Assembly: GCA_021324165.1 (NCBI GenBank)
Contig: JAJPJR010000040.1
Span: 1 to 64,000 of the forward strand
Length of the DNA: 64,000 nucleotides
From: Armatimonadota bacterium
Lineage (GTDB): Bacteria > Armatimonadota > Fimbriimonadia > Fimbriimonadales > ATM1
Direction: 5' to 3'
This document shows positions 16,290 to 25,348 of the stretch, one piece after another. The translations under genes and the position numbers were made by a program. Below the pieces are notes generated by a model. The model worked only from the letters and a program-made list of their open reading frames with translations. It was not told the origin of the DNA and made no database searches. Position 1 is the stretch's first letter. Every line of letters begins with the position of its first letter.

Positions 16290-16667
16290 ATGAAATGGAT
16301 TCTATTCTTGGCCGCTTGCATCTGGCTCGGCGCTGTGGGGTGCCAAAAGAGCGAGCAAACTGCACAACAAACAGGCGCGCCGCCTCCGACCGCCTATGCC
16401 CAAGCGGCAGAGGTCTTTGCAAAGCATTGCGTGATGTGCCATTCCGGTGCCAAACCGAAAGCCGGATTAGATCTCACCTCATATCAGAAAATCATGGCTG
16501 GAACCAGAATCGGACCCGCGGTCGAGCCTGGCAATCCCGACGGCAGCCTCATCATCCGCGCCATCAAAGGCGAGGGCGTGAAAAAAATGCCGCCAAAAGG
16601 CGAGCCGGTCTCAGCCGAAGAACTCGCGATCATTTCCAATTGGATCAAATCCGGAGCGAAAAGTTAG
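16290..16667 (+). CDS. Cytochrome c lipoprotein (planctomycete-type c heme domain)
   Basis: The 125-residue protein has a signal peptide ending in a lipobox (LGAVGC, Cys18). It has one c-type heme site (HCVMCH, residues 46-51) and a likely axial Met at 100 (VKKMPPKG). The pattern AEVFAKHCVMCH, then AGLDLTSYQKIMAG, then AEELAIISNWIKSGA is typical of PSCyt1-like domains found in Planctomycetes and Armatimonadota. It probably moves electrons at the periplasmic side of the membrane. The start may be leaderless: TAACTT ends eight bases before the ATG. Its 3' end overlaps the convergent hydrolase gene by four bases. Confidence 0.85.
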   Translation: MKWILFLAACIWLGAVGCQKSEQTAQQTGAPPPTAYAQAAEVFAKHCVMCHSGAKPKAGLDLTSYQKIMAGTRIGPAVEPGNPDGSLIIRAIKGEGVKKMPPKGEPVSAEELAIISNWIKSGAKS

Positions 16668-18979
16668 CGCCTGACCAGCTGCCGATCGAACAGATAATAT
16701 TGAACAAATGTTTTTGCGCCGCGCAAAACGGTGTGCGTCGCGCGAATCATTTTCACCGCTCGATCGTCAGGATCTCCGGTGCCGGGAATGCGCGCGTACT
16801 CAGGAAAACGGTCGCTGGTAATCACAATCAAAAGCCGGTGGCCAGGCTTAAACTCGTGCGCGAAAAGCCACGGCTCTATTTTCATGGAATACACTTTTCC
16901 CGGTTTCAGCTTCTGAATTCCGTTTGAACTGAACCCCACACGCATGTTGCCCGGCCCGCAAACGATCATCGCCTTTCCGTTGGGAGCGCGGTCGAACACC
17001 AATGCGTGAACTGCCGCATCGCGCGCAGTGGTCTTGAATTCTAACTTCACGGTAAGCGGTCCTGCAACGATGGTGGGATTCTTGAACGGTTCGCTGGAAT
17101 AAAGCAGCGAATCTTTGCCGAATTCGCTCACTTTGCTCGAAAGCGACGCCGCGGAAGAGTCTATATCGAGCGATGCCGGAATTTTGACTTTTCGTGGATC
17201 ATAATCGTACCGATCCGCCCCTTCATGGGGTGCCCAAGAAGTCAGCGTGCCGCTCGATTTGCCACCGTTCGCTTTGCCCCCGTTCAGATACATCGTTATC
17301 TGTTTCGTCCCTCGAGGCGGCCATGCATCGCCTTCGTACCACGCGTTCATTCCCGAAATGAAAAACCTCACGCGCGGCATCGCTTGCAAATTCACCTGTT
17401 TGTCTTTCAAAAACGTGTCGAAAAACCTTAGATACATTGAATCGAGTTCCAATATCGCATTCGGCCCGTAATCCACGTCGCCATATTTGGATCGGGTGTT
17501 GAACGCATGTTCCCACGGGCCAAAAACCAACCATTGATTTCCTCCAGACCGCTGCAATGCCTCGTAATGCATCATCGTGCCTACTCCGTCGCCGTCCCAC
17601 ACACCGCTCACATGAAGCACGGGGATGTGCACACTTCCCACTTGCGATTCACGAAACGCTCCCGGCCAATCTTCAATGCGCGTCATTGTCGTCCACTTGT
17701 CAAAAAAGGGAATGGATTTTCCAAACAGTTTGTCATCCACTTTGGTCAGTGGCATTGCGGTGAAAGCGCTGAGCGAAGAAAACCCTTGAGTTGCCGCAGC
17801 CATATTCGCGTTCCGATTCATCACAATGCGCGACCACCAAACGTTTCCCAACAAGAAAAAGCACCCGTGATCCCACGGCACGTTATTGATCGGGTCGGGC
17901 GGGCTCACCTGCGGAATGATGCACTTTAGTGCGGGATGGTGCGTTACTGCCGCCGCCCATTGTACAAAACCCAAATAACTCCCACCGATCATGCCGACGC
18001 TTCCGTTGCTCCAAGGCTGGCTCGCAATCCACGAAAGCGTATCGTATCCATCGGCAACCTCATGATTGAACGGATCCCAATCGCCGCCGCTCCCGCCGCG
18101 CCCGCGCACATCCTGCGAAACCACAACATATCCGCGCTTTGCGAACCACTCATATGCCGCTGCCATCTCTGCCCGGCCATACGGTGTGCGAATCAGCACG
18201 GTTGGAAACTTGCCTTCCGCATCCGGCATGCGAATCTCCGAAACCAACACTGTGCCGTCGCGCATCAAAGTTCTTGCGCGCTCGATCTTTTTTACTTTGA
18301 AAACGGGCTGACTCAGTTCGGGATATTTTGCAAGAGGATCCACAAACACGCCGCGTGCATCAGTTTCAACTATCTCGAACATCTGCGCCGGAACCTTGAA
18401 GCCAACAACTACACCGTTCCGAAACGCATACTGGAGTTCGATCCCTTTGATGCTTGTCTTGAACATCTCGATGGGAACAGGCTTGTGATCAATTTCCACC
18501 GTGACCTCCGATACCGAAGGTTCCAGCTCAAACTCCGTGAGTGAACTCAAATCAAGCGCCTTCATGGTTCTTGGCTTGCCCGCGCGCTGAAACTGTTCGA
18601 AAATCGTTTCCGCCGTAATGAAGTGATATGTAGAAAACAGCGCCGAAGTTTTCAATTCAAACGGCCGGTTTTCAAAATCTTTCTTTCCTCCGTGCGAAAC
18701 CGTAAGCCGACCGTTTTTCCACAAATACTCCCCCTGCTTCCCGTTGATGGTTTCCACAAGCGCGATCTCTATCGGCTTGCGGTCTTTGAATCGGACCGTA
18801 AGGCGGCTCTCGATTTTTTGCGCGCCGATCTCGATGCTGGTGTTCGACTCGATGCCGTCCGCCGTCCTCGAAACCGTGTTCGTTCCAGCCAAATTGCCGG
18901 CGAACAGCACATCGCTTTGCGACGTCTGAGCAAAACAGCGTCCAAACAGAGCCAAAACCAGAACAACGGCAGGTTTCAT
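16664..18979 (-). CDS. Secreted CocE/NonD (S15) family hydrolase
   Basis: From ATG 18979 the protein has about 771 residues and a signal peptide (MKPAVVLVLALFGRCFAQ). An N-terminal beta-rich region of about 230 residues is followed by an alpha/beta hydrolase. This has FPTVLIRTPYGRAEM, VVVSQDVRGRGGSGG, the nucleophile Ser in MIGGSYLGF, the acid in SGVWDGDGVG, and the His in FGPWEHAF. The C-terminal X-Pro dipeptidyl-peptidase/CocE jelly roll follows. The substrate could be a peptide or an ester and cannot be told from sequence. ATG 18979 is chosen over 18997 because TATATT ends six bases before it, fitting a leaderless transcript and a cleaner signal peptide. Confidence 0.82.
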   Translation of the reverse strand: MKPAVVLVLALFGRCFAQTSQSDVLFAGNLAGTNTVSRTADGIESNTSIEIGAQKIESRLTVRFKDRKPIEIALVETINGKQGEYLWKNGRLTVSHGGKKDFENRPFELKTSALFSTYHFITAETIFEQFQRAGKPRTMKALDLSSLTEFELEPSVSEVTVEIDHKPVPIEMFKTSIKGIELQYAFRNGVVVGFKVPAQMFEIVETDARGVFVDPLAKYPELSQPVFKVKKIERARTLMRDGTVLVSEIRMPDAEGKFPTVLIRTPYGRAEMAAAYEWFAKRGYVVVSQDVRGRGGSGGDWDPFNHEVADGYDTLSWIASQPWSNGSVGMIGGSYLGFVQWAAAVTHHPALKCIIPQVSPPDPINNVPWDHGCFFLLGNVWWSRIVMNRNANMAAATQGFSSLSAFTAMPLTKVDDKLFGKSIPFFDKWTTMTRIEDWPGAFRESQVGSVHIPVLHVSGVWDGDGVGTMMHYEALQRSGGNQWLVFGPWEHAFNTRSKYGDVDYGPNAILELDSMYLRFFDTFLKDKQVNLQAMPRVRFFISGMNAWYEGDAWPPRGTKQITMYLNGGKANGGKSSGTLTSWAPHEGADRYDYDPRKVKIPASLDIDSSAASLSSKVSEFGKDSLLYSSEPFKNPTIVAGPLTVKLEFKTTARDAAVHALVFDRAPNGKAMIVCGPGNMRVGFSSNGIQKLKPGKVYSMKIEPWLFAHEFKPGHRLLIVITSDRFPEYARIPGTGDPDDRAVKMIRATHTVLRGAKTFVQYYLFDRQLVRR

Positions 18980-18985
18980 CCTGTC

Positions 18986-19017
18986 AATATATCTCATTTA
19001 AAATCGTCTAAGATTAT
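18986..19017. promoter_or_regulatory. Divergent leaderless-type promoter pair
   Basis: The 46 bases between the CocE-like and zinc-protease genes hold two outward -10-like boxes. On the minus strand TATATT (18991-18986) lies six bases before ATG 18979. On the plus strand GATTAT (19012-19017) lies eight bases before ATG 19026. Neither gene has a Shine-Dalgarno site. Confidence 0.45.
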
Positions 19018-19025
19018 CAAACGTT

Positions 19026-19883
19026 ATGCGTTGGAAGGGAAGGGAACAAAGCGACAACATCGAAGACCGGCGCGGAATGACGCCCGGGCGCATGGTTGCA
19101 GGAGGCGGAATCGGCACGCTGCTGTTGGTTCTCGCGGTTTCTTGGCTCACCGGCACCAACCCGCTGGATGTTCTCAGCCAACTCGACGATCAATCAACTT
19201 TTCAAACCGGGCCGTATGTCCCCACCGCCGAAGAACGCGAACTGGAGTCGTTCGTCCGCGTAACTCTGAAAAGCACGGAAATCATCTGGACGGGGCAGTT
19301 CCAAAAAGCGGGCCGCACCTACACGCTTCCCACTCTCGTGCTTTTCAAAGATCGCGTGCAAACCGGCGCAGGAACAGCATCTGCCGCAATGGGTCCCTTC
19401 TATTTGGATTCCGATCAAAAGGTGTACATTGATTTGGGCTTTTATTCGGTGCTGCGCGATAAACTTGGCGCGAAGGGGGATTTCGCGCAAGCCTATGTCA
19501 TCGCGCACGAAGTCGGCCATCATGTGCAAAACCTTCTGGGCACATTAAGCCGCATCCACGCACTTCAACAAACAGCCGACGAAACGACGCGCAACCACCT
19601 TTCGGTTCGGCTGGAACTGCAGGCCGATTTTTACGCCGGCGTGTGGGCGCATTACGAACAACAACAGTTCCAATCTTTAGACGAAAATGACATTCGATCT
19701 GCTATGGACGCCTGCGCGGCGATCGGCGATGACGCTTTGCAGCGAAAATTTCAGGGCTCCGTCGTGCCCGATTCGTTCACTCACGGAACAGCCGAACAGC
19801 GCACGCGCTGGTTTCTGAAAGGCTGGAAAACCGGCGACATCAATCAAGGAGACACGTTTACAATCAACTATCGCGACCTGTGA
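19026..19883 (+). CDS. Putative neutral zinc metallopeptidase (YpfJ/KPN_02809 family)
   Basis: The 285-residue protein opens with the family signature MRWKGREQSDNIEDRRG. It then has one membrane helix (about residues 25-43) and a Gly-poor linker. The zinc motif HEVGHH follows (His161, His165), preceded by AQAYVIA and followed by VQNLLG and a downstream acidic ligand in ELQADFYAGVW. The body probably faces the periplasm. The physiological substrate of this family is not known. The end overlaps the convergent oxidoreductase gene by 16 bases. Confidence 0.88.
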   Translation: MRWKGREQSDNIEDRRGMTPGRMVAGGGIGTLLLVLAVSWLTGTNPLDVLSQLDDQSTFQTGPYVPTAEERELESFVRVTLKSTEIIWTGQFQKAGRTYTLPTLVLFKDRVQTGAGTASAAMGPFYLDSDQKVYIDLGFYSVLRDKLGAKGDFAQAYVIAHEVGHHVQNLLGTLSRIHALQQTADETTRNHLSVRLELQADFYAGVWAHYEQQQFQSLDENDIRSAMDACAAIGDDALQRKFQGSVVPDSFTHGTAEQRTRWFLKGWKTGDINQGDTFTINYRDL

Positions 19884-20857
19884 GCGCGAATTTGGGCAAT
19901 CTCTTCCAGTGCCGTTTTCAATGAAAGCCGCGAGGATTGCGGAGTTACGATCTCAAACGGTTGACCGCTGTTCAAACAGCGCACAAAATACTCGATCTCG
20001 TGAAAATATCCACCGAGATTAGAGATATTTCCGCCGCCTTCGGCGCTCATCTGTTCAAACGATGGCTGCATCGGCTGCTTTCCGTTTTCAAAAATCGTCA
20101 GCGGGCCGCCGTCCATAATCGCTGCGCCGTTTTCAAAAATCGCTCGGAACGCCATTTTAAATGGCGTGAGCGATGGCAGATTCCACCCGCCCTCCAAATG
20201 CGCCACGCAGTTGGGATAGCGCATCGTTGTAAACACATGGCACGGACCACGCTCATCAACCGAACCAAACGACACCATCTCAAGCGGTTCTCCAAGAAGA
20301 TACAAAACGTAATCTGTATCGTGAATATGCATATCCAAAACGCCGCCGCCCGATTTCTTTTCATCGGCCATCCAGTTGTCGGTCGACCAGTGCGGAAACT
20401 CTCCATACCGCGTCAAGTTGATCGAAAGCAGGTTGCCCAACATCCGCTCGTCGGTGATCCGCTTTAGATAGGCGTATTCGGGCCAGAATCGAATGCAGTG
20501 ACCGATCATCAGTCCAACGTTTGCTTTTGCGCACGCTTCGATCATCGCGTCGGCTTCCTGCAAATTCAGGGCCATCGGTTTTTCGCACAAAACGTGTCTG
20601 CCCGCTTGTGCCGCCATTTGCGTGAATCGGCTGTGCAGATGTGTGGGAAGACAGATGTCCACGGCATCCACGCCCCATTCCAGCAACTCCTCAAAACTTT
20701 CAGTCACGGGCACGCCAAACTTTTCGGAAAACTCTGCCGCCTGCGCGCCGTTCGCATCCATTCCGCCCGACAGCTGCGCATCGTTCAACAAACCATAAAC
20801 GGAGGCGTGCATCCGCCCCATAAAACCGCACCCAACGATTCCAACTTTCAGCATCAC
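19868..20857 (-). CDS. Gfo/Idh/MocA family oxidoreductase
   Basis: The 329-residue protein has an N-terminal Rossmann fold (VGIVGCGFMGRMHA), the family motif CEKPMAL with the catalytic-region Lys, and DVDICLPTHLH-like strand turns. The C-terminal substrate domain includes GGGVLDMHIHDTDY. Members oxidise or epimerise sugars, inositols or amino sugars with NAD(P). The substrate here is unknown. It lies beside a sugar isomerase gene (divergent) and a SIS/GH89 pair, so a role in breaking down a released sugar is likely. The start is GTG 20857, or the ATG immediately after it. Confidence 0.88.
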   Translation of the reverse strand: MMLKVGIVGCGFMGRMHASVYGLLNDAQLSGGMDANGAQAAEFSEKFGVPVTESFEELLEWGVDAVDICLPTHLHSRFTQMAAQAGRHVLCEKPMALNLQEADAMIEACAKANVGLMIGHCIRFWPEYAYLKRITDERMLGNLLSINLTRYGEFPHWSTDNWMADEKKSGGGVLDMHIHDTDYVLYLLGEPLEMVSFGSVDERGPCHVFTTMRYPNCVAHLEGGWNLPSLTPFKMAFRAIFENGAAIMDGGPLTIFENGKQPMQPSFEQMSAEGGGNISNLGGYFHEIEYFVRCLNSGQPFEIVTPQSSRLSLKTALEEIAQIRAHRSR

Positions 20858-20923
20858 CTAAGCCGATTCAACGCGCGGCGGCAGCATTCCTTCTTTAAAC
20901 GGTAAAATCTGCACGCTTCGCGC

Positions 20924-21787
20924 ATGTTCATCAAATCCATCAACTCCTGGTCATTTCCCGGCGGATTAGAGGGCACTCTCGATCCTTGCGATTGTATCCT
21001 TCTTGCAAAGCAGTATCGGTTTCCGGCTGTGGAAATCGGCATCGGCAGCGAAAATACCGCTTTCGGACTGAACGCAACGCGCGAGCAGTGCTCTAACATT
21101 CTTGAATTCGCCGCCCAAAACGGAATCCGCATCGCCTCGGCCGCCAGCGGAATCTATTGGTCACGCTCTCTCGCCGATGAAACCGAACAAAATCGCAAAG
21201 CCGCTTTTGAAGACCTGGAGCGTCTTATCGAAATCTCCGGCTGGCTCAAAGTCAAAACGCTCCTCGTGATTCCCGGAGCCGTGGACGTTTTCTTTATGCC
21301 CGAACGTCAGCCGCTTGATTATCAACACGTGTGGAATCACGCCACCGAAGGCATTAAACAAGCCGTTCCCATTGCGCAGCGCCACAACGTAAGAATCGGA
21401 ATCGAAAACGTGTGGAACCGGTTTCTCATGTCGCCAAACGAAATGCTTCAGTTTATCGAGCAGTTGAACTCTCCGTTCGTCGGCGCTTATTTGGATGTCG
21501 CCAACGTTCTGCCTTTCGGATATCCCGAACAGTGGCTGCGAATTCTTGGCAAACATGTCGTTGGCGTGCACTTTAAAGATTTTCGCCGTTCAGTCGGCAC
21601 CGCCGACGGGTTTGTTGACCTGTTGGAAGGCGATGTAAACTGGCCCGCGGTCGTGGCCGCCCTTAAGGCAATCGAATACGAAGGGCCGATCGTTGCCGAA
21701 ATGATTCCACCTTACAAACATCACCCGCTGGTTCGCATCGCCAACACATCCAACGCGATGGATGCGATCCTCACAGAGTCTTCGTAA
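20924..21787 (+). CDS. Sugar phosphate isomerase/epimerase-like TIM-barrel protein
   Basis: The 287-residue protein belongs to the xylose-isomerase-like AP endonuclease 2 superfamily. Landmarks are FPAVEIGIGSENTAFG, a conserved strand ending IGIENVWN (metal-binding Glu), VGAYLDVANVLPFG (Asp), VVGVHFKDF (His), and GPIVAEMIPP (Glu). These residues coordinate a divalent metal in sugar epimerases or isomerases. It is divergent from the Gfo/Idh/MocA gene, a pairing common in pathways that convert unusual sugars or inositols. Its 3' end overlaps the convergent SIS gene. Confidence 0.82.
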   Translation: MFIKSINSWSFPGGLEGTLDPCDCILLAKQYRFPAVEIGIGSENTAFGLNATREQCSNILEFAAQNGIRIASAASGIYWSRSLADETEQNRKAAFEDLERLIEISGWLKVKTLLVIPGAVDVFFMPERQPLDYQHVWNHATEGIKQAVPIAQRHNVRIGIENVWNRFLMSPNEMLQFIEQLNSPFVGAYLDVANVLPFGYPEQWLRILGKHVVGVHFKDFRRSVGTADGFVDLLEGDVNWPAVVAALKAIEYEGPIVAEMIPPYKHHPLVRIANTSNAMDAILTESS

Positions 21788-22703
21788 CTTTTGAAAGATG
21801 AGCAGGCGCGTCAGGATCTAAGCCGCGCAGACGGGCGATCTCAAGCGCAAGCCGCTGTGCAAATATCGCGTCCCAAATCGGTCCCCACACTTCGCCCGAT
21901 CCCAACGCTTCGATGCACCGCCTGCCAAAACCCTCGCCCGCAACATCCCCAAAAAGAATCAAAACCGAATCATCGGCCAGCAAAGCCTTCGGCCCATGCT
22001 GAAAATCCGCGCTCGAATACGCTTTGCAAGAAACCAGCGCGCACTCCATCAGTTTCAAAGCGCATTCGTGCGCCGAACAAAACGAATAACCGCGCCCCAA
22101 AGCAAAAACCACTCCCGCATTCGACACCGTTGGCGCCCACGCCAAAGCCGAAGATTGACACAATTCCAAAAACCTCTCATCGGGCAGTTTCGGCGGCTCT
22201 AACTCCGCCCCGCACCGCGCAAGTTGATAGCACGCAAGAAGCGATGCAGTATACGTTTTGGTCGCCGCCACCGAACGTTCTTCGCCCACACCCAAATCCA
22301 ACGCATGTTCTGCCGATGCGGCGCACAACGAATCGGCTGTATTCACGATCGCGAGCGTGGCATGACCCGCGTCGCGCATAGTCTGCAAAACAGCCGCCAC
22401 ATCCGGCGCGGCACCCGATTGCGAAATCCCAACGCACAAACTGCGGGGATATCTGACCCGCGAATGAAACTTCGTGAGAACCGAAGGCGCGATCAGCATC
22501 GCTGGAATCTTCCAGTTCACTTCGATCAGATACCGAAGATACAGTGCCGCATTGTCAGAACTCCCTCTCGCTGCGAGCGTCACGAGTTGGTACTCCGATG
22601 GTTGAATCCATTCGCTCAGTTCTTCAAAATATCGCTGCGCGTTCCGAGCCAACAAAGACGGCTGCTCGCCGATCTCGCTCTCCATTCGGCCGCCGAGGCT
22701 CAC
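21771..22703 (-). CDS. SIS-domain sugar isomerase/deaminase-like protein (GlmS C-terminal type)
   Basis: The protein has 310 residues with two SIS domains and no glutaminase domain. Landmarks are LVTLAARGSSDNAA, CVGISQSGAAPDVAAVL (sugar-phosphate binding loop), SVAATKTYTASL, and VVFALGRGYSFCSAHECALKLME. The ending has the GlmS-like Lys near its C-terminus (HLSKVTKTL). Proteins of this kind bind amino-sugar phosphates, for example glucosamine-6-phosphate or galactosamine-6-phosphate deaminases. It overlaps the stop of the GH89 gene upstream (ATGA), which would release N-acetylglucosamine. A role in amino-sugar use is likely. Confidence 0.82.
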   Translation of the reverse strand: MSLGGRMESEIGEQPSLLARNAQRYFEELSEWIQPSEYQLVTLAARGSSDNAALYLRYLIEVNWKIPAMLIAPSVLTKFHSRVRYPRSLCVGISQSGAAPDVAAVLQTMRDAGHATLAIVNTADSLCAASAEHALDLGVGEERSVAATKTYTASLLACYQLARCGAELEPPKLPDERFLELCQSSALAWAPTVSNAGVVFALGRGYSFCSAHECALKLMECALVSCKAYSSADFQHGPKALLADDSVLILFGDVAGEGFGRRCIEALGSGEVWGPIWDAIFAQRLALEIARLRGLDPDAPAHLSKVTKTL

Positions 22704-25300
22704 GACCGATACACTCGCACTTCCATCAGATGCACACCCACATTTGCGCTGTTGAAAAGCATGTTCACCCGAACAAAACGCGCTCCGGTCGGTTCAAAAC
22801 TGTGCCTGACTCCAAACAACGTCGCCGGCGTGGTGTTGCTGCTCATATCGGCAACGCGCTTCCAATGTGTGCCGTCCGTTGACACCTCCACCGTGTATTG
22901 GTAATACCGAGTTCCGTCATAAAACGGAATCACAGTAACGCTTCCTATGCGCTCGACCGAACCCAAATCCACCTGCCACCATTGCGGATAAGGATGCGCC
23001 GCCCAATACGATCCGGTCGCCTTTCCATCCACCGCGTTCATCGGAGAACCTCCCTCTTCGGTGCCGCCAGAATCGGTGGCGGTTTTTCCAACCGCAATGC
23101 CTCGATCTTCGATCATCTCGGGCGCCGAAGCGTATTTTTTCAGCATTCTTGCGGCGGCTTCTGCCGCGGTTTCGCGCTGATAAACCGCAAACGCAGAATG
23201 CTGCTTCGTCCAACTCTGCTCCCATTCCGCAATCCGCGTTTCGACAGGAACAGGATTCATTTGCGGTGTGATCATTTCATCAAGAAACATCTTCCACCGC
23301 GGAACGTAAAACGAAGAAACAAGCCCGCTCCACTCCTTCGCAGCGTAATCGTGCAGAACCGGCCCTCCCCAAATCGTGATCTGAGTCCTTGCGTTCCACT
23401 CCATAAAATCTTTTTCCTGATCGGTCTTTCCCCAAGATCGAGCCGCCGAGATCCAACGCGACAACCGATATTCAGGGCGCGTGAACAGCAGCCGATCAAT
23501 ATCATCGAGCAGTTCTAAGTACGCCGCCGACCATTTCTTCCTCTCTTCCACGCTTGGAGATGCCAGCGCCGCATACAGCGTCACCCGCGCCTGTTCATCC
23601 AAAAACCGTTTCGCCACATCGCAAACGTCGTGCTGAAACAGTTCATTGCCCGCGTGCTGCTGCGCTCCCGCAAGCATCAAACCCAAAATCCGCTTCCACA
23701 CTTTCAAATCGTCGAGAGTGTCCTTCGCCGCCGAAAACGAAGGTCTTCGTTCATAGGCCGCAGTTTCATACTGTCCCGAATACGCTTGCTTCACAATCTC
23801 CCACCAAGCCGATTGCAGTTCGCCCGCCGCATTGCCATACCGATTGTGCACCCATTGTGCAACCCAGTTGTCCAAAGAAGATGTGCGCTCTGTTCGCCAC
23901 ATCAAATCGGTTGCAAGTTCATAATTAATCGAATTCTGTTCGATTCCTTCCATCGTAATTCCCATTCCAACAAGGTTTCCCTTGTTCGAATCGGCAAGCG
24001 CTGCCTTTGCCCTATCCATATACAGTTTCAAATTCCCGCTCATTGCGGTGTTGCCGCCGAAGTTATGCAGCACGCACCAAATCCACTGCTTGTTTCGCAC
24101 CGCCGGCTGTGTGCGCCAAACCTCATACTGATCGCACGCCAGATCAATAATGATCATTTTGTCATTCGGCACGGGCTTTAAAAAAGCCTCGACTTCGGGC
24201 GCTCCCCAAAAGCCGCGGTCATTCAAGAACAGCCAGCCTTGCATCACCCAAACGCCGTTCGGATCGCCCGCGGCGATTGCGTCATAAACGGCTCTGCCCG
24301 CCGCTTCCAAATCCTCAAGTTTCGTCTTTTCGGAAACCTGCGGAGTCATTTCGTTGAACACGTCGGCCAAATACAGATGATCCGTGCCGAACTCATTTGT
24401 GTATTCGCGAATAAACGCCGCGCCGATCTCTCTAAACATCTTGTCCCGCGGTGAAAGCAAAAACGTCGGTTCGAACCCGGCCCACTCCGCATTCCGCAAA
24501 ACCTCAGCCTGAGGAAAGCGGCTCGAAAAACTCGGCGGCACAAATCCCGAAAACGCCGGAACCACCGGCTTCATTCCCAAAGCGCGCTCCCGTTCCAAAA
24601 TCTTTCGCTGAAGCGCCACTTGTCCTTCGTGCCAGCGTTGCGGCAAAGGCCCGCAATGCGCATTGATGTTGCCCATTCGGTGCCACGGCAAAAACGCCGG
24701 ACCTGCAAAAAACCCGTCAATCTGCTGCTGCGTAAATCCGTACGATTTCCATACCCTCTGCCAAATCGCCTCCTGTGCGTTCATCGCAAGCGGCATGTTG
24801 ATGCCGTGCAGCGCCATCCAGTCAATCTCTTTTTCCCACCGGGCCCAATCCCAAAACGCCGTCGTGTACCCAAACGTGCAAACGTTAAAATAGTGCCGAT
24901 ATCGCACCGGACAAACCACACGCCTTTTCGGCATATCCTCGATCTCAATCCGCCCCTGCTCTTCTCGTTCACGTTCTTCTTCTTCGCTGACGCGATTCGG
25001 TTCTCCCAGCCGAATCCCCTCCCACGTCGCGATCGAATCGAATTCGTCTTTCAAATACTGATAAGCGCCTCTGCACATCGCGGTTGCGCTTGTGCCGCTC
25101 ACATAAACTTTGCCGTTTTTCGCTTCGATTTCATAAGCGTCGCTCCCTGATGAGTCCATCTTCAAATCTCTGAACACAAACTTTCCAGCGATTTTTGGAA
25201 ACGTTCTTCGCAAAACACCCTGCGCTGCCTGAGTTGAACTTTCAAAAGCGATCGCGCCGCATGCAAAAAGTGTCGCGCAAATCGTGATAACCGTTCTCAC
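22700..25300 (-). CDS. Secreted alpha-N-acetylglucosaminidase (GH89) with C-terminal discoidin domain
   Basis: From GTG 25300 this is about 866 residues with a signal peptide (VRTVITICATLFACGAIA). The GH89 body has the N-terminal small domain, then FNVCTFGYTTAFWDWARWEKEIDWM-type strands. The two catalytic-region Glu are in YLADVFNEMTPQ and MGITMEGIEQN. The C-terminus (about residues 720-866) is an F5/8 type C sugar-binding domain (DLGSVERIGSVTVIPFYDGT). The enzyme removes alpha-linked GlcNAc from host or plant glycans. The open frame extends to 25567, but that part overlaps the divergent GDSL gene. GTG 25300 with TAATCT seven bases upstream fits better. Confidence 0.88.
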   Translation of the reverse strand: MRTVITICATLFACGAIAFESSTQAAQGVLRRTFPKIAGKFVFRDLKMDSSGSDAYEIEAKNGKVYVSGTSATAMCRGAYQYLKDEFDSIATWEGIRLGEPNRVSEEEEREREEQGRIEIEDMPKRRVVCPVRYRHYFNVCTFGYTTAFWDWARWEKEIDWMALHGINMPLAMNAQEAIWQRVWKSYGFTQQQIDGFFAGPAFLPWHRMGNINAHCGPLPQRWHEGQVALQRKILERERALGMKPVVPAFSGFVPPSFSSRFPQAEVLRNAEWAGFEPTFLLSPRDKMFREIGAAFIREYTNEFGTDHLYLADVFNEMTPQVSEKTKLEDLEAAGRAVYDAIAAGDPNGVWVMQGWLFLNDRGFWGAPEVEAFLKPVPNDKMIIIDLACDQYEVWRTQPAVRNKQWIWCVLHNFGGNTAMSGNLKLYMDRAKAALADSNKGNLVGMGITMEGIEQNSINYELATDLMWRTERTSSLDNWVAQWVHNRYGNAAGELQSAWWEIVKQAYSGQYETAAYERRPSFSAAKDTLDDLKVWKRILGLMLAGAQQHAGNELFQHDVCDVAKRFLDEQARVTLYAALASPSVEERKKWSAAYLELLDDIDRLLFTRPEYRLSRWISAARSWGKTDQEKDFMEWNARTQITIWGGPVLHDYAAKEWSGLVSSFYVPRWKMFLDEMITPQMNPVPVETRIAEWEQSWTKQHSAFAVYQRETAAEAAARMLKKYASAPEMIEDRGIAVGKTATDSGGTEEGGSPMNAVDGKATGSYWAAHPYPQWWQVDLGSVERIGSVTVIPFYDGTRYYQYTVEVSTDGTHWKRVADMSSNTTPATLFGVRHSFEPTGARFVRVNMLFNSANVGVHLMEVRVYRS

Positions 25301-25307
25301 GCCGGAT

Positions 25308-25313
25308 AGATTA
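25308..25313 (-). promoter_or_regulatory. -10-like box for leaderless GH89 start
   Basis: TAATCT on the minus strand lies seven bases before GTG 25300 and there is no ribosome site. This decides the start of the GH89 gene against a longer frame that would run into the divergent esterase gene. Confidence 0.4.
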
Positions 25314-25348
25314 CCAACTCGCCCGCCTTCAGGTACCCTGTTCAGGCT

